The notes beneath the pieces were generated by a model. It was not told the origin of the DNA, did not search any database, and saw nothing but the letters and a program-made list of their open reading frames with translations. A program made the translations under genes and the position numbers. A stretch of DNA of 64,000 nt from Neobacillus sp. PS2-9 (GTDB taxonomy: Bacteria > Bacillota > Bacilli > Bacillales > Cytobacillaceae): positions 3,507,001-3,571,000 of the forward strand of contig NZ_CP133269.1 in the NCBI RefSeq assembly GCF_030915525.1, read 5' to 3'. Positions 47,857-60,350 of the stretch are shown in pieces. Each line of letters starts with the position of its first letter. Positions within the stretch are counted from its first letter, which is position 1.

Positions 47857-50800
47857 TTAGAACAAAGATAGCTGGTTTTGCTCAGGTAGTGCATTTAGAC
47901 AACCTTGTTTGTCTAAATATTCAAGAATGGTCTTAGAAACCTTTCCTCGTTGTTGAAGGTCTTCTTTTGATAAGAACTCTCCATCTTGTCTTGCTTTTAG
48001 GATATTAAAAGCTGCATTAGTTCCTAACCCAGGAATCGAATTAAATGGTGGAATGAGTGTATTCCCTTCAATAATAAAATCTGATGCATCTGATTTATAT
48101 AAATCATAATTTTGAAATGAAAATCCTCTTTCTGTCATTTCAAGTGCCAGCTCTAGAACAGTTAGGAGGTTTTTCTCTTTATTGGATGCTTCCAGTCCTT
48201 TTGCGTTGATTTCCTCAATTTTTGCCCGGATTGCTTCAGGCCCACGAGACATTGCTTCAATGTCAAAGTCTTCTGCACGAACCGTGAAATAAGCAGCATA
48301 GTAAAGAAGTGGCAGATGCACCTTAAAGTACGCAATCCGTACCGCCATTAATACATAGGCTGCCGCGTGTGCTTTTGGGAACATGTATTTGATCTTTTTA
48401 CAAGAGTCAATGTACCATTCTGGTACTTCGTTTCTCCGCATTTCGGCTTCCATTTCTTCACTTAAGCCCTTACCTTTACGGACAGATTCCATAATTTTAA
48501 AAGCAAATGAAGGTTCTAGCCCCTGATAAATCAAGTAGACCATGATATCATCACGACAGCCAATTACTTCACTTAAATTACACGTTTGGTTGTGAATTAA
48601 CTCCTGTGCATTCCCTAGCCATACGTCCGTTCCATGGGATAGTCCTGAAATCTGGACGAGTTCTGAAAATGTTGTTGGCTTTGTATCTTCTAGCATTTGT
48701 CGGACAAATCGAGTCCCAAACTCAGGAATCCCTAGCGTACCCGTTTTACACATAATTTGTTGTTCTGTTACACCCAACGATTCTGTTCCACTAAAGATTT
48801 TCATTACTTCAGGGTCATCCGTCGGAATGGTTTTAGGATCCATCCCACTTAGATCTTGGAGCATTCTGATAACAGTTGGATCATCGTGTCCGAGTATATC
48901 AAGCTTTAAGACATTATCATGGATGGAATGGAAATCAAAATGAGTTGTTTTCCATTCGGAATTTCTATCGTCCGCCGGGAATTGAATCGGTGTGAAATCA
49001 TATACATCCATATAATCAGGAATTACGATAATACCACCAGGATGCTGTCCTGTTGTTCTTTTCACACCTGTACAACCAGATGCGAGCCTCTCCACTTCTG
49101 CACCACGCAGTTGAAGGTTGTTATCCTGCTGATAGGCCTTTACATATCCAAATGCTGTTTTATCTGCAACCGTACCAATGGTTCCTGCACGATAGACATA
49201 CTCTTCACCAAACAGAACCTTCGTATAGTTATGAGCACGTGGTTGATATTCTCCGGAGAAGTTCAAGTCGATATCGGGAACCTTGTCCCCTTTGAAGCCA
49301 AGGAAGGTTTCAAACGGAATATCGTGTCCATCCTTTTTGTATTTAGCGCCGCAATGTGGACAATCTTTATCTGGCAAATCAAATCCTGATCCAACTGAAC
49401 CATCATTAAAGAATTCTGAATGCTTACAGGTTGGACAAACATAATGTGGTGGCAATGGGTTCACTTCCGTTATCTCAGTCATCGTGGCGACTAAGGACGA
49501 ACCAACTGATCCACGCGAACCAACTAGATAACCATCATCCAGTGATTTTTTTACTAACTTATGTGAAATCAAGTAAATTACGGCAAATCCATGGCCGATA
49601 ATACTTTTCAATTCTTTCTCTAATCTGGCTTCAACAATCTCTGGAAGATTGTCACCATATATTTTACGAGCCATTGAATAGCTCATTTCACGCATCTCTT
49701 CATCGGCACCTTCAATTTTTGGTGTATAGAGATCATCTTTAATCGGCTTTATGTTGTCAATCATATCGGCAATTTTATTCGTGTTAGTAACAACGATTTC
49801 CTTTGCCTTCTCTTTACCCAAAAAGGAAAAAGCATCGAGCATCTCATTGGTTGTTCTAAAGTGAACGTCAGGCAACTCATGACGGTTTAGCGGATTCGCT
49901 CCACCTTGTGAGTTAACTAAAATTTTACGGTAAATTTTATCGTTTTCATTGAGATAATGAACATTTCCCGTAGCCACAACAGGGAGCCCTAACTTATCAC
50001 CTAGTGTAACGATCTTGCCAATAATATCTTCCATTGATTTTTCATCACGAACCAATTCCATTTCGATCAATGGTGCATTTACTTCTTTTGGCATTACTTC
50101 GAGATAATCATAGAATCCCGCGAAAGCTTCGACTTCTTCCGGAGATTTTTGCATCATCCCTTCAAACACTTCACCTTTATTACAGCCAGAGCCAACAAGA
50201 ATTCCTTCTCTATATTTTTGAAGAACCGATCGAGGAAGACGTGGTACTCGATAAAAGTATTCTATATGTGCAATGGAAACGAGCTTAAATAGATTCTTTA
50301 ACCCCGCCTCGGTTTGTGCTAAAAGTGTGCAATGATATGGACGAGCACGTTGATAGGCATTCCCCTTACCCATGTTATTGTTAAATTCATCATGGTATTG
50401 GATTCCCTTTTCTAGTGCATCCTTTAACATTTTTAATAATAAGTAGCCCGTTGCTTCTGCATCATAAATCGCGCGGTGATGCTGGGTTAATTCAATATCA
50501 AACTTTTTCGTTAAGGTATTTAATCGGTGGTTTTTCAGCTCAGGATAAAGAAAACGTCCAAGCTCAAGTGTATCGATAACAGGATTTTTGGCCTTTTCTA
50601 ACCCTATTTGTTTATACCCTACATTTAGGAATCCCATATCAAAGGATGCATTGTGGGCGACAAGAACAGCGTCCTCTACCCAGTCATGGAAATTCCGCAA
50701 TACTTCTTCTACCTCAGGTGCATTTTGCACCATATCATCTGTTATTCCTGTTAAATTAATCGTTGTTGCTGAAAGTCGATGGTGCGGATTTGCAAATGAC

Positions 50801-52182
50801 TCAAAACGGTCAATAATTTCTCCGTCCTTCACTTTTACAGCTGCTAATTCAATAATCGTATCATACACAGCTGAAAGTCCTGTTGTTTCTACGTCAAACA
50901 CAACAAACGTATCCTCTAAAAGGAGACGATGTGCATCATTATAAGCAATCGGTACCCCGTCATCGACCAAATTGACTTCCACACCATATAGGATCTTGAT
51001 ATCGTTTTTCTTACCAGCACCATATGCTTCTGGGAAAGATTGAGCCACTGCATGATCGGTGACAGCAATAGCTTTATGTCCCCATTTCGCTGCTTGAGCA
51101 ACTAAAGCACTTACAGGTGTGACAGCATCCATTTGACTCATAGGTGTATGCAGATGTAATTCTACCCGTTTCTCATCGTCCGGCGCAGTATCTTTCCGCC
51201 CAGCAGGTTTAAATTCATTTATATCATTTCCGATCATGACAAGGTCACGTACAAAGGTATCGTTTTGAATGCTTCCACGAACCTTAGCCCACATTCCCTT
51301 TTTCACACGCTGGAACAAGGCAGCATCTTCTTTATCTCGAGAGAACATTTTTACCATTAGCGAACTTGTATAATCGGTAATCTTAAAGGTTAATAATGAA
51401 CGGCCACTGCGTAATTCTCTTATTTCCGCATCAAAAATATAACCTTCAACAGCTACTCGTCTTTCTTCATCAACGATATCAATCATGCTGCGAAGATCAT
51501 TATCATCCTTTATGGTTAGACCAATGGAAAGCGGTCCATCAGGCACATCCCCTGAAGCTTGGTCTCTTTCTGCATCGCTCTTTTGCATTTCAACCATTGC
51601 CAGGAGGGCACGTTCCTGATCTTCTTTTTGTTTTGCCAGTAGAAATTTTTCGTATTCTTCATTTTTTTCTTCGACTTTTAAATCTGTTTCAATTGAAAAC
51701 AGCGGGAAACCAAACGATTGCAAAATATCTCCAATTACTGAACCATATTTTCGTTTTAAGGCTAGACCCTCCGCCTCATTTCTTACCGTAATCGATAATT
51801 TATTTCCGCTAACGATTGGCAATTGTTCATTTAAAAGTTTTAAGAGAGGGGGAGAAATTCCATCAATTTGTTGAATACAATGACTCCAATACTCTAGTAA
51901 AAGTTCGGGCGTACTGTTTGGATTTGGCACTTTGATATCATAGGAAATAGTAGCAATATTCGAAAAAGTTCGTTCCAGCTGTGTGGTGAACCTCATATAG
52001 ACATTAAAAGGAAGGATTTTTTCAAATAAGAATTGAAAATGCCACTTTCTCGCTTTCTTTTCGACCAATAGTCTTTCAATTTGCGCATTTGTAAAATGCA
52101 CTACAACAGCATCCTCTATTAATTGCAGCTGCTGGAGCAAGAGTTGGAATCGCTCTTTATTGCCTAGGGCATGTTCGCTCAT
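47857..52182 (-). CDS. polC: DNA polymerase III alpha subunit, Gram-positive PolC
   Basis: Replicative polymerase with built-in 3'-5' exonuclease, 1441 residues from the ATG at 52182 (the frame runs to 52197 but AGAGAGA lies before the second ATG). OB fold about 235-330, [13 protein letters not shown] near 345, exonuclease FDVETTG near 425 with HNASFD, zinc ribbon CPTCKH/CPHCGAK near 925 and 955, palm [11 protein letters not shown] near 975. B. subtilis has proS before polC; here rasP is directly upstream. Confidence 0.97.
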   Translation of the reverse strand: MSEHALGNKERFQLLLQQLQLIEDAVVVHFTNAQIERLLVEKKARKWHFQFLFEKILPFNVYMRFTTQLERTFSNIATISYDIKVPNPNSTPELLLEYWSHCIQQIDGISPPLLKLLNEQLPIVSGNKLSITVRNEAEGLALKRKYGSVIGDILQSFGFPLFSIETDLKVEEKNEEYEKFLLAKQKEDQERALLAMVEMQKSDAERDQASGDVPDGPLSIGLTIKDDNDLRSMIDIVDEERRVAVEGYIFDAEIRELRSGRSLLTFKITDYTSSLMVKMFSRDKEDAALFQRVKKGMWAKVRGSIQNDTFVRDLVMIGNDINEFKPAGRKDTAPDDEKRVELHLHTPMSQMDAVTPVSALVAQAAKWGHKAIAVTDHAVAQSFPEAYGAGKKNDIKILYGVEVNLVDDGVPIAYNDAHRLLLEDTFVVFDVETTGLSAVYDTIIELAAVKVKDGEIIDRFESFANPHHRLSATTINLTGITDDMVQNAPEVEEVLRNFHDWVEDAVLVAHNASFDMGFLNVGYKQIGLEKAKNPVIDTLELGRFLYPELKNHRLNTLTKKFDIELTQHHRAIYDAEATGYLLLKMLKDALEKGIQYHDEFNNNMGKGNAYQRARPYHCTLLAQTEAGLKNLFKLVSIAHIEYFYRVPRLPRSVLQKYREGILVGSGCNKGEVFEGMMQKSPEEVEAFAGFYDYLEVMPKEVNAPLIEMELVRDEKSMEDIIGKIVTLGDKLGLPVVATGNVHYLNENDKIYRKILVNSQGGANPLNRHELPDVHFRTTNEMLDAFSFLGKEKAKEIVVTNTNKIADMIDNIKPIKDDLYTPKIEGADEEMREMSYSMARKIYGDNLPEIVEARLEKELKSIIGHGFAVIYLISHKLVKKSLDDGYLVGSRGSVGSSLVATMTEITEVNPLPPHYVCPTCKHSEFFNDGSVGSGFDLPDKDCPHCGAKYKKDGHDIPFETFLGFKGDKVPDIDLNFSGEYQPRAHNYTKVLFGEEYVYRAGTIGTVADKTAFGYVKAYQQDNNLQLRGAEVERLASGCTGVKRTTGQHPGGIIVIPDYMDVYDFTPIQFPADDRNSEWKTTHFDFHSIHDNVLKLDILGHDDPTVIRMLQDLSGMDPKTIPTDDPEVMKIFSGTESLGVTEQQIMCKTGTLGIPEFGTRFVRQMLEDTKPTTFSELVQISGLSHGTDVWLGNAQELIHNQTCNLSEVIGCRDDIMVYLIYQGLEPSFAFKIMESVRKGKGLSEEMEAEMRRNEVPEWYIDSCKKIKYMFPKAHAAAYVLMAVRIAYFKVHLPLLYYAAYFTVRAEDFDIEAMSRGPEAIRAKIEEINAKGLEASNKEKNLLTVLELALEMTERGFSFQNYDLYKSDASDFIIEGNTLIPPFNSIPGLGTNAAFNILKARQDGEFLSKEDLQQRGKVSKTILEYLDKQGCLNALPEQNQLSLF

Positions 52183-52312
52183 CGTTCTCTCTCCCATCTA
52201 TATTAAAATCTCTCTGTCTCTTTTATATTGAATAGTAATTATATCATATGATACATGATGATTCGTCGATTTTCGACAGAAAACTTCATCCATTTCGGGA
52301 AAAATGTATCCG

Positions 52313-52349
52313 AAAAAAATAAGGATCGCAATTCGCGATCCCAATTTTT
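52313..52349 (-). terminator. Intrinsic terminator of rasP
   Basis: GGATCGC and GCGATCC pair around 5 nt, followed by TTATTTTTTTC. This shows that polC has its own transcription start. Confidence 0.85.
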
Positions 52350-53611
52350 TATTTCAAGAAAAATCTCTGTATATCGTTCCACGTAACTACGAGCATTAAC
52401 AGCATGAGGAGGGCGAATCCGATAAAATGAACCATTCCTTCTTTTTGTCGATCTATCGGCTTTCCTCTCACTGCCTCGACTGCAAAGAACATCAATCTTC
52501 CACCATCGAGTGCAGGAATTGGTAATAAATTCATAATCCCTAAGTTAATGCTTAAAATTCCAGCCCATTTCATTAAGTAATAAATTCCAGACTTAGCTAC
52601 TTCAGCAGTGGAATTATATATTCCAACTGGACCTGAAAGGGCATCAATAGAGAATTGGCCTGTAATCAATTTGCCGAGCATAACAAAAATTTGCTTTGTC
52701 CAGAAATAAGTTTCAGTGAAACCAGACTTCACGGCTTGAACAGGTGATTTTTCCACAGGACTATAAACACCTATAATCCCCATTTTCTTGCCCTCAACGA
52801 TTTTTTCAAGAGGAGTTACTTGAATCTCCTTTTCATTTCCGGCACGAACAATAGAAAAATCAAGCTCTTCATTCGGATTCTTTCGAATGATTTCAACGAC
52901 ATCGGTCCAGCTAGAAATTTCCGAACCATTGATACTCTGAACTATATCACCTTTTTTTAGACCAGCCATCTTGGCTGCCCCATCTGGAGTAATTTCACCC
53001 AATTTTGCCTCATTGGAAGGAACACCCTGAAGCAATGCAATAACAATAAATAATATAAATGCGAGAATAAAGTTCATCATCGGACCAGCAAATATAGCCA
53101 TAAACCTTTGACCTAATGTTTTTGAACCAAATTGGCGGTCAACCGGAGCGATTTGTGATTCGACTCCATTTTCTACAATTACTGCATTAGGAAGTACTTT
53201 AAAAGCGTGCAAGCTTTCATCTTCATCTTCCGGAAATCCCTTTATGACAAGCTCCTGCTCAATATCGGCATACTCGACCTCTACAATTCGGCAATTAGGG
53301 AATTTTTCTTTATTATTTAAAATAATTTTTGTCACATGATCCTGTTTATCAAACAAAAGACCAATACGATATCCAGGCTTAATTTCTACTACTTCAGGGT
53401 CTTCTCCAGCCATTCGAACAAAACCGCCTATTGGAAGAAGACGAATCGTATAAGTAGTCTCTCCTTTTTTATGGGAGAACACCTTTGGACCCATACCAAT
53501 GGCAAATTCGCGACAGAGGATACCTGCCCTTTTTGCAAAAATAAAATGACCTAATTCATGAAAGAAGACAAGTGCACCAAAAATTACAATAAAGGCAATA
53601 ACTGTACTCAA
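52349..53611 (-). CDS. rasP: Site-2 protease RasP (RseP)
   Basis: 420-residue membrane zinc protease cleaving within membranes, acting in B. subtilis on anti-sigma RsiW and FtsL. HELGH is at 18-22 in the first membrane helix, a PDZ domain near 205-270 (GLKKGDIVQSINGSEI), and the second metal motif in ALDGGRL near 365. Follows dxr by 71 bp. Confidence 0.96.
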   Translation of the reverse strand: MSTVIAFIVIFGALVFFHELGHFIFAKRAGILCREFAIGMGPKVFSHKKGETTYTIRLLPIGGFVRMAGEDPEVVEIKPGYRIGLLFDKQDHVTKIILNNKEKFPNCRIVEVEYADIEQELVIKGFPEDEDESLHAFKVLPNAVIVENGVESQIAPVDRQFGSKTLGQRFMAIFAGPMMNFILAFILFIVIALLQGVPSNEAKLGEITPDGAAKMAGLKKGDIVQSINGSEISSWTDVVEIIRKNPNEELDFSIVRAGNEKEIQVTPLEKIVEGKKMGIIGVYSPVEKSPVQAVKSGFTETYFWTKQIFVMLGKLITGQFSIDALSGPVGIYNSTAEVAKSGIYYLMKWAGILSINLGIMNLLPIPALDGGRLMFFAVEAVRGKPIDRQKEGMVHFIGFALLMLLMLVVTWNDIQRFFLK

Positions 53612-53682
53612 ATTTTAAAACCACCTTTTTTAAGGATAGGGGGTGAATCACTTAACTTTGATTACTGTCACTTCCGCTTTCC

Positions 53683-54825
53683 TTACAGAAGAGATTGTAC
53701 ATACTGTCTAGTTTCTTGATCTACCTCTTGTATTACGCTCAGGCTAGGATGTTGGATGGTTTGATGAGTGCTTAATGCCTTTTCAATTAAGTCTTCAATT
53801 TGCAGGAAACGAATCTTTCCTTCTAAAAAGGCCGCTACTGCAGCTTCATTTGCTGCATTTAAGACTGTTGGCATTGTTCCGCCTTCTTTACCAGCTATAT
53901 AAGCAAAGTTCAGACAGCGAAATCTCTCAACATCCATTTCCTGAAAATGTAATCTCCCAATTTGAGCTAGATTCAATCGATTTGCCGATGCTAGAGGCAA
54001 GCGGTCAGGATATGTGAGTGCATATTGAATAGGTACTCTCATATCTGGTGTCCCGAGCTGTGCAATAATACTTGAATCATGGAATTCCACCATTGAATGG
54101 ATGATACTTTCCTTATGAAGGAGAACATCTATTCTTTCATAAGGAATATCAAACAGCCAGTGTGCCTCAATGACTTCCAACCCTTTATTCATCATGGTAG
54201 CAGAATCAATTGTAATTTTTGCTCCCATTGACCAATTAGGATGGTTTAATGCCTCTTGAACCGTCACATTTTCTAACTCATTTCTTGACCGGTCACGGAA
54301 ACTGCCACCTGAGGCAGTAAGAATCAATCTTTCAATATTTTTCGCCTTTTCCCCCTGGAGTGCTTGGAAAATTGCGGAGTGTTCACTGTCAACTGGAAGA
54401 AGTTTTACATTATTTCGTTTGGCTGCATCCATCACTAAATGCCCTGCCGTAACAAGAGTTTCCTTATTTGCAATTGCAATGGTTTTTCCACATTCAATCG
54501 CTTGTAATGTTGGATTTAAACCAACACTTCCTAGCACGGCATTCACTAGAATATCCGCCTTTTCATAAACTGCTGTTTCAATTAAGCCCTCAGGACCAAA
54601 TGCAAACTTGACTTGTGGGAATTCTGTTTTTAATGTTATATAATCACTTTTGTTTTGTACAGAAACAAGCTCTGGATGAAATTCACTAATCATTTTTCTT
54701 GCTAGTTCTATATTTTTTCCTATAGATAAGGCAGTTAGTTTAAATTCTGTTGGGTGCTCACGAATCACATCAAGGGTTTGAGTGCCTATCGACCCTGTAG
54801 CTCCCAATAAGCTAATTGTTTTCAA
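53683..54825 (-). CDS. dxr: 1-deoxy-D-xylulose-5-phosphate reductoisomerase
   Basis: Second step of the MEP isoprenoid pathway. Starts with TTG at 54825: AGGAG lies 9 nt upstream and the product [14 protein letters not shown] begins as in relatives; the TTG at 54834 overlaps the site. 381 codons. Motifs [19 protein letters not shown] and [21 protein letters not shown] are intact. Suppling UppS substrate downstream of cdsA-uppS. Confidence 0.94.
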   Translation of the reverse strand: MKTISLLGATGSIGTQTLDVIREHPTEFKLTALSIGKNIELARKMISEFHPELVSVQNKSDYITLKTEFPQVKFAFGPEGLIETAVYEKADILVNAVLGSVGLNPTLQAIECGKTIAIANKETLVTAGHLVMDAAKRNNVKLLPVDSEHSAIFQALQGEKAKNIERLILTASGGSFRDRSRNELENVTVQEALNHPNWSMGAKITIDSATMMNKGLEVIEAHWLFDIPYERIDVLLHKESIIHSMVEFHDSSIIAQLGTPDMRVPIQYALTYPDRLPLASANRLNLAQIGRLHFQEMDVERFRCLNFAYIAGKEGGTMPTVLNAANEAAVAAFLEGKIRFLQIEDLIEKALSTHQTIQHPSLSVIQEVDQETRQYVQSLL

Positions 54826-54858
54826 TAATGTCAACTCCTAAAGATAAAACGCATACGC

Positions 54859-55644
54859 CTAAGACCAAAGATGGAAAAAGTGCAATAACGGCCAAACAAA
54901 TAGTAGGCTATCAAACCGGTCAAGAATACCGCCATGACCAGGTAATATATTTCCTGAGTCTTTCACATTAAAATGACGCTTAAATGCAGATTCAACCAAA
55001 TCGCCAATTTGTCCAAAAACTGACAGGGCGACAGTTATTCCAATTAAAGAAGCATGTATATCAGTAAATAGTACAAACAGTACAGATACGATGACTGCAC
55101 ATAGTACACCGCCAATTGAGCCTTCAATCGTTTTATTAGGGCTAATTTCAGGCCATAGCTTCCTCTTACCCATAGATTTCCCTATAAAGTAGGCACCTGA
55201 ATCAGTTGCCCAAATCATAAATAAGGAATACAAAATAAAAACAAGGCCACCCTCTTGTCTAGTCTCAAAGAAGAAGTAAAAACCAATTCCTACATAAAGA
55301 GCAGAGAGTATAGAGAAGGATACATCCTCAAATGTAAACCGATTTTTCGTAATCACAGTATAGGTTAACAATAAAAAAATTAACGCAATGCCTATTTCTG
55401 TTTTTGAGTAATAAAAGGATTGTATCACTTCGGAATATTCCTCTGGAAAGAGAAGAACCCAAAGAAATAAGACGGAAAGAAATCCATGAACAGAAAAAAT
55501 CGTTAAATTCTTCATTTTTAACAGCTCGTACAAACCAATCGTCGCTAAAAAATAGGTTAATAATACAAGTGGAAACCCACCATAATAAACAATGGGCAAA
55601 AATAATGCCGCAGCAATAACTCCTGTAATAATTCTTTGCTTCAT
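54859..55644 (-). CDS. cdsA: Phosphatidate cytidylyltransferase
   Basis: 261-residue polytopic enzyme making CDP-diacylglycerol, the substrate of PgsA elsewhere in this window. Signature in the C-terminus KDSGNILPGHGGILDRFDS and WATDSGAYFIGK. Follows uppS by 13 bp. Confidence 0.95.
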   Translation of the reverse strand: MKQRIITGVIAAALFLPIVYYGGFPLVLLTYFLATIGLYELLKMKNLTIFSVHGFLSVLFLWVLLFPEEYSEVIQSFYYSKTEIGIALIFLLLTYTVITKNRFTFEDVSFSILSALYVGIGFYFFFETRQEGGLVFILYSLFMIWATDSGAYFIGKSMGKRKLWPEISPNKTIEGSIGGVLCAVIVSVLFVLFTDIHASLIGITVALSVFGQIGDLVESAFKRHFNVKDSGNILPGHGGILDRFDSLLFVWPLLHFFHLWS

Positions 55645-55657
55645 CTAATAGTTCACC

Positions 55658-56437
55658 TCATAATATTCCGCCAAACCTACGCTGTCTCTTTTGAAAGACT
55701 TCGATTGCCTCGAGTAAATGATTCTCACTAAAATCAGGCCATAAAACATCCGTGAACCAAAACTCCGAGTAGGCCAATTGCCAAAGCATAAAATTACTTA
55801 AACGAATTTCTCCACTCGTTCTAATTAATAGGTCCGGATCTTTAAATTCAGAGGTCATAAGGTAGGAAGAAAAAATATCTTCATTTAGATCGGTCTCATT
55901 CAGTATTCCATTTTTACTATCATTTAAGACCTGCTTGACTGCATCAATAATCTCAGCTCGGCTGCCATAGTTCAGAGCAAAGTTTAATACTAGTCCATTA
56001 TTCTCTTTCGTTTCTTCTATAGCTTTTTCAATTGCATGCAGTGTATGTACAGGAAGCTGATTTTTATATCCAATCATTTTCACTTGAACATTATTTTCAA
56101 CAAGTTCCGGGAGAAATGTACCTAAAAATTCTTCTGGCAGACGCATGATATATTCTACTTCATTTTTAGGGCGTTTCCAGTTTTCAGTTGAAAATGCATA
56201 TAATGTAAGTGCCTTAATTCCAAGTTTATTTGCCAGCATAGTAGTTTTGCGGACTACTTTCATCCCTTCATGATGACCAGCAACACGTGGCAAGGCCCTC
56301 TTCTTAGCCCAACGTCCATTACCATCCATGATAATTGCAACATGCTCAGGTATCGGTTGTTTTTTTAATTCTTCAATTTTATCTCGGAGTGTGGAAGAGT
56401 GTTCTTGCTTCTTCCCAAGCCTAAATTTATTAAACAT
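55658..56437 (-). CDS. uppS: Undecaprenyl diphosphate synthase
   Basis: cis-prenyltransferase making the lipid carrier for cell-wall synthesis. IIMDGNGRWAKKR has catalytic Asp38; the pocket LRTSGEIRLSNF-type signature (LLIRTSGEIRLSNFMLWQ) is intact. GAGGAGC supports ATG 56437, 259 residues. A TTG at 56452 overlaps that site. Confidence 0.95.
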   Translation of the reverse strand: MFNKFRLGKKQEHSSTLRDKIEELKKQPIPEHVAIIMDGNGRWAKKRALPRVAGHHEGMKVVRKTTMLANKLGIKALTLYAFSTENWKRPKNEVEYIMRLPEEFLGTFLPELVENNVQVKMIGYKNQLPVHTLHAIEKAIEETKENNGLVLNFALNYGSRAEIIDAVKQVLNDSKNGILNETDLNEDIFSSYLMTSEFKDPDLLIRTSGEIRLSNFMLWQLAYSEFWFTDVLWPDFSENHLLEAIEVFQKRQRRFGGIL

Positions 56438-56632
56438 AGCATTGCTCCTCAATTAATTAATCATTGCCTCCGATTGTTTATGTAAAGGGTAAACACGGTT
56501 ACATGCTTTTATCATACCAAAAAAGCAAGAAGATATCTCTAATAAATAACTTATGTAAAATAAAAGGAATTAAGAATAATGTTCAGAAAACATTCTCGGG
56601 TAATCTTATTAAATAAAAATACCCCTAAAATA

Positions 56633-56658
56633 GTGAAAAAAACCCCCTAAATAGAGGG
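56633..56658 (-). terminator. Intrinsic terminator downstream of frr
   Basis: ACCCTC and GGGGGT pair around TATTTA, followed by TTTTTT. It sits 10 bp past the family B repeat. Beyond it to uppS (56438-56632) the DNA is AT-rich with no recognised feature. Confidence 0.65.
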
Positions 56659-56667
56659 TCTTCACAG

Positions 56668-56788
56668 AAAAGCGGAAGCGCCTTGGTCAGCCCCGACAAG
56701 CAAATGTTCTTCGGCACTAAAAGTCGTCACTTTGACTTTTAGTGCCGAAGGTTATTTGACCTCGAGGGGCTAGGCGCTGTAGCTAGAC
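56668..56788. repeat. Dispersed structured repeat, family B, copy 2
   Basis: AAAAGCGGAAGCGCC at the start, GGCGCTGTAGCTAGAC at the end. The central stem CTTCGGCACTAAAAGTC pairs perfectly over 17 bp with its partner; where copy 1 has AGG opposite CTT, this copy has ACT opposite AGT. Outer pairs AGCCCC/GGGGCT and CAAAT/ATTTG are shared. It lies between the frr stop and the frr terminator, so it is transcribed in the frr 3' end. Confidence 0.85.
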
Positions 56789-56798
56789 AATCACACCT

Positions 56799-57356
56799 TT
56801 ACACTTCTAAGATTTCTTTTTCTTTATCTTTCGTGATTTGGTCGATTTTTTGAATGAATTCATCTGTAAGTTTTTGCATATCGTCGGAATAGCCGCGAAG
56901 CGCATCTTCAGTTATTTCTCCATTCTTTTCAAGCTTCTTCAAGTCATCGTTTCCATCACGACGGATGTTACGAATGGCAACTTTTGCTTCTTCTGATTCT
57001 TTTTTCACTACTTTTACAAGCTCTTTACGGCGCTCTTCTGTCAACTGTGGGATAGCAATACGGATAATTGACCCATCGTTTGATGGATTTAAACCTAAGT
57101 CAGATTTAAGGATTGCTTTTTCAATATCACCGAGAATTGATTTATCGTAGGGTTGAATAACAAGTAGTCTAGCTTCTGGAGTAGAAATTCCAGCCACTTG
57201 ATTGACAGGTGTTGGCGCACCATAATAATCAACAGTAATCCGATCGAGCAAGGATGCACTTGCTCTCCCAGCACGGATACTAGCAAGCTCACGTGTATAA
57301 GATTGAATTGCTTTTGTCATACGATCCTTAGTACCAGCAATAACTTGTTTCGGCAT
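56799..57356 (-). CDS. frr: Ribosome recycling factor
   Basis: 185-residue factor that splits post-termination ribosomes with EF-G. Begins [18 protein letters not shown] and contains [17 protein letters not shown]. The ATG directly follows the pyrH stop (TAAATG), so the two are coupled. Confidence 0.96.
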   Translation of the reverse strand: MPKQVIAGTKDRMTKAIQSYTRELASIRAGRASASLLDRITVDYYGAPTPVNQVAGISTPEARLLVIQPYDKSILGDIEKAILKSDLGLNPSNDGSIIRIAIPQLTEERRKELVKVVKKESEEAKVAIRNIRRDGNDDLKKLEKNGEITEDALRGYSDDMQKLTDEFIQKIDQITKDKEKEILEV

Positions 57357-58082
57357 TTAATTTTTCCCCCTAACAACAGTTCCTATTTTTTCACCCATAA
57401 CGGCTTTTTTAATATTGCCTTGTTCCATAATTGAGAAAACGATAAGTGGAATATCATTATCCATACATAAAGAAGATGCAGTTGAATCCATTACTGCTAA
57501 TCCTTCTTTTAATACATCTAGGAATGAAAGATCTTCATATTTAGTAGCATTTGCATCAATACGTGGATCTGCTGAATACACACCATCCACATTATTTTTT
57601 GCCATTAAAATTACTTCAGCATCGATTTCTGCTGCTCTTAACGCTGCAGTAGTATCTGTTGAGAAATATGGGTTCCCCGTTCCTGCTGCAAAAATAACTA
57701 CACGTTTCTTTTCTAAATGTCTAATTGCACGACGTCTAATGTATGGTTCTGCAACCTGACGCATTTCAATCGAGGTTTGAACCCGTGATTCTATTCCTAA
57801 GTTCTCCAAACTATCTTGAAGTGCCAAAGAATTCATCACTGTTGCAAGCATACCCATATAATCAGCATTAGCTCGATCCATACCCATTTCACTGCCGATT
57901 TTCCCACGCCAAATGTTACCGCCACCTACGACTACTGCTACCTCCACTCCAAGTTCCGCTATTTCTTTTACTTGGATGGCAATCGATTTGATTACTGAAG
58001 GTTTAATACCAAAGCTAGATTCACCAGCAAGTGCTTCTCCGCTCAACTTTAAAACTACGCGTTTGTACTTAGGACCGCTCAT
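57357..58082 (-). CDS. pyrH: UMP kinase
   Basis: Hexameric bacterial UMP kinase, 241 residues from ATG 58082 (CGGAGG upstream). [14 protein letters not shown] at the start and [11 protein letters not shown] near 55 are family motifs. A longer in-frame reading to 58112 lacks a ribosome site. Confidence 0.96.
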   Translation of the reverse strand: MSGPKYKRVVLKLSGEALAGESSFGIKPSVIKSIAIQVKEIAELGVEVAVVVGGGNIWRGKIGSEMGMDRANADYMGMLATVMNSLALQDSLENLGIESRVQTSIEMRQVAEPYIRRRAIRHLEKKRVVIFAAGTGNPYFSTDTTAALRAAEIDAEVILMAKNNVDGVYSADPRIDANATKYEDLSFLDVLKEGLAVMDSTASSLCMDNDIPLIVFSIMEQGNIKKAVMGEKIGTVVRGKN

Positions 58083-58154
58083 ATAAACCTCCGTATGTAA
58101 ATTTGAAAGCACTAGCGCTACATTTCAGCGCTTTGCTAAACAATATTTTTCTTG

Positions 58155-58186
58155 AAAAATAGGGAACACATCGTGTCCCCTATTCA
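58155..58186 (-). terminator. Intrinsic terminator of tsf
   Basis: AATAGGGGACA and TGTTCCCTATT pair around CGA-type loop, followed by TTTTC. Confidence 0.8.
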
Positions 58187-58245
58187 AAAACTTATTTCAG
58201 TAACATTCCCTTAAAGCTTATGTTTTTAAACAAGAGAATATTTGA

Positions 58246-59130
58246 CTATTGTTTATTTACTTGGTTCATAACTTCTTCAGCGAAGTTATCTTCACGCTTC
58301 TCGATACCTTCTCCAACTTCGTAACGAACGAATTCACGAAGAGTTGCACCCTTAGATTCAACAAATTGACGAACTTTTTGGTCAGGGTTTTTAACGAAAG
58401 TTTGGTCAAGTACACAAACATCTTCAAAGTACTTTCCAAGACGGCCTTCAACCATTTTCGCAACGATATTTTCAGGCTTACCTTCGTTAAGAGCTTGTTG
58501 AGTTAATACTTGACGCTCACGCTCAACTTCTTCTTGTGATACTTGGTCCCGTGATACGTATTTTGGTTTTAATGCAGCGATGTGCATAGAAATATCTTTT
58601 GCAGAATCTGCATCAGTAGTACCTTCAAGAACTGTTAATACGCTGATACGTCCACCCATGTGTAGGTACGCACCAAACGAATCGTTATCAGTTTTAGAAA
58701 CTACTGCAAAGCGACGAAGAGAAAGTTTTTCACCAATTTTAGCGATTGCAGCATTGATGTGATCTGCTACAGTTGCACCGTTTTCCATTGTTTGAGCAGC
58801 TGCTTCTTCAACAGTTGCTGGTTTGTTTTTAAGAAGGTGTTCAGCAATTTCCTTAACAAGTGCTTGGAATGCTTCATTTTTTGCAACGAAGTCTGTTTCA
58901 GAGTTTACTTCAAGAATTACAGCCTCATTACCATCTACAAGGATAGAAGTTAAACCTTCTGCAGCAATACGGTCAGCTTTGTTTGCAGCTTTTGCAATTC
59001 CTTTTTCACGTAAGAAATCGATTGCTTTTTCCATATCACCATCTGTTTCTGTTAACGCTTTTTTACAATCCATCATACCTGCGCCAGTTTTTTCACGTAG
59101 TTCTTTAACCATTTGAGCAGTAACTGCCAT
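58246..59130 (-). CDS. tsf: Elongation factor Ts
   Basis: 294-residue nucleotide exchange factor of EF-Tu. N-terminal UBA-like domain with [12 protein letters not shown]; core [28 protein letters not shown]-type site before the ATG. Preceded by leader hairpins and, further up, a family A repeat and the rpsB terminator. Confidence 0.97.
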   Translation of the reverse strand: MAVTAQMVKELREKTGAGMMDCKKALTETDGDMEKAIDFLREKGIAKAANKADRIAAEGLTSILVDGNEAVILEVNSETDFVAKNEAFQALVKEIAEHLLKNKPATVEEAAAQTMENGATVADHINAAIAKIGEKLSLRRFAVVSKTDNDSFGAYLHMGGRISVLTVLEGTTDADSAKDISMHIAALKPKYVSRDQVSQEEVERERQVLTQQALNEGKPENIVAKMVEGRLGKYFEDVCVLDQTFVKNPDQKVRQFVESKGATLREFVRYEVGEGIEKREDNFAEEVMNQVNKQ

Positions 59131-59169
59131 TATTAACTTCCTCCTTTAAATACTATGTACTATATTCAT

Positions 59170-59221
59170 ATCTTAGCCATTGTTAGCTAAGATAAACATT
59201 CTTTCACTACTGTACTTTTGA
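59170..59221 (-). promoter_or_regulatory. tsf leader hairpins
   Basis: Two perfect inverted repeats: ATCTTAGC/GCTAAGAT (59170-59193, 8-nt loop) and GTACTT/AAGTAC (about 59211-59227, 5-nt loop). They lie 40-95 nt before tsf. Role unknown; could be EF-Ts leader control. Confidence 0.5.
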
Positions 59222-59240
59222 TAAGTACTAGAATAGCGGG

Positions 59241-59421
59241 TTTTCTTTAAGGGCTTTGTTGATTTCCGCTCCAGTCGCTTCGCTTTCCGTGGGTGTTTCG
59301 GCGAGCCTCCTCGGCGCTTGCGCCTGCGGGGTCTCCCCTGAACCATACTCCCACAGGAGTCTTCGCGTCTTCCGCTCCAATCAACAGGGTATAAAATTCA
59401 ACAATCTTCTTTAACATAGCC
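59241..59421 (-). repeat. Dispersed structured repeat, family A, copy 3
   Basis: Core 59256-59387. Inner terminal stem AGTCGC / GCGTCT has one T-T mismatch, so it is the least well paired copy. Internal hairpins and GGCGAGCCTCCTCGGC block are unchanged. It lies 5 nt beyond the rpsB terminator. Within the 358-bp rpsB-tsf gap. Confidence 0.85.
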
Positions 59422-59426
59422 TCTTT

Positions 59427-59467
59427 AAAAAAAGGTGATAAAGGGTGCTCCCTCTTATCACCTTTTT
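59427..59467 (-). terminator. Intrinsic terminator of rpsB
   Basis: AAAAAGGTGATAA and TTATCACCTTTTT pair around GAGGGAGCACCC-type loop, followed by T residues. Confidence 0.85.
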
Positions 59468-59488
59468 ATTGTTAAGCACTTAAATTAA

Positions 59489-60272
<784 letters not shown>

Positions 60273-60303
60273 TCAACGAGCGTGTGTATTAACACCATGA
60301 AAT

Positions 60304-60332
60304 AATATAGCACATGTACAAATAACAATCAA
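60304..60332 (-). promoter_or_regulatory. Sigma-A promoter of rpsB
   Basis: TTGATT (60327-60332), 17-bp spacer, TATATT (60304-60309) on the minus strand, giving a leader of about 110 nt. The family A copy 4 begins 19 bp upstream. Confidence 0.65.
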
Positions 60333-60350
60333 GTATACTTTTAAAAAAAA

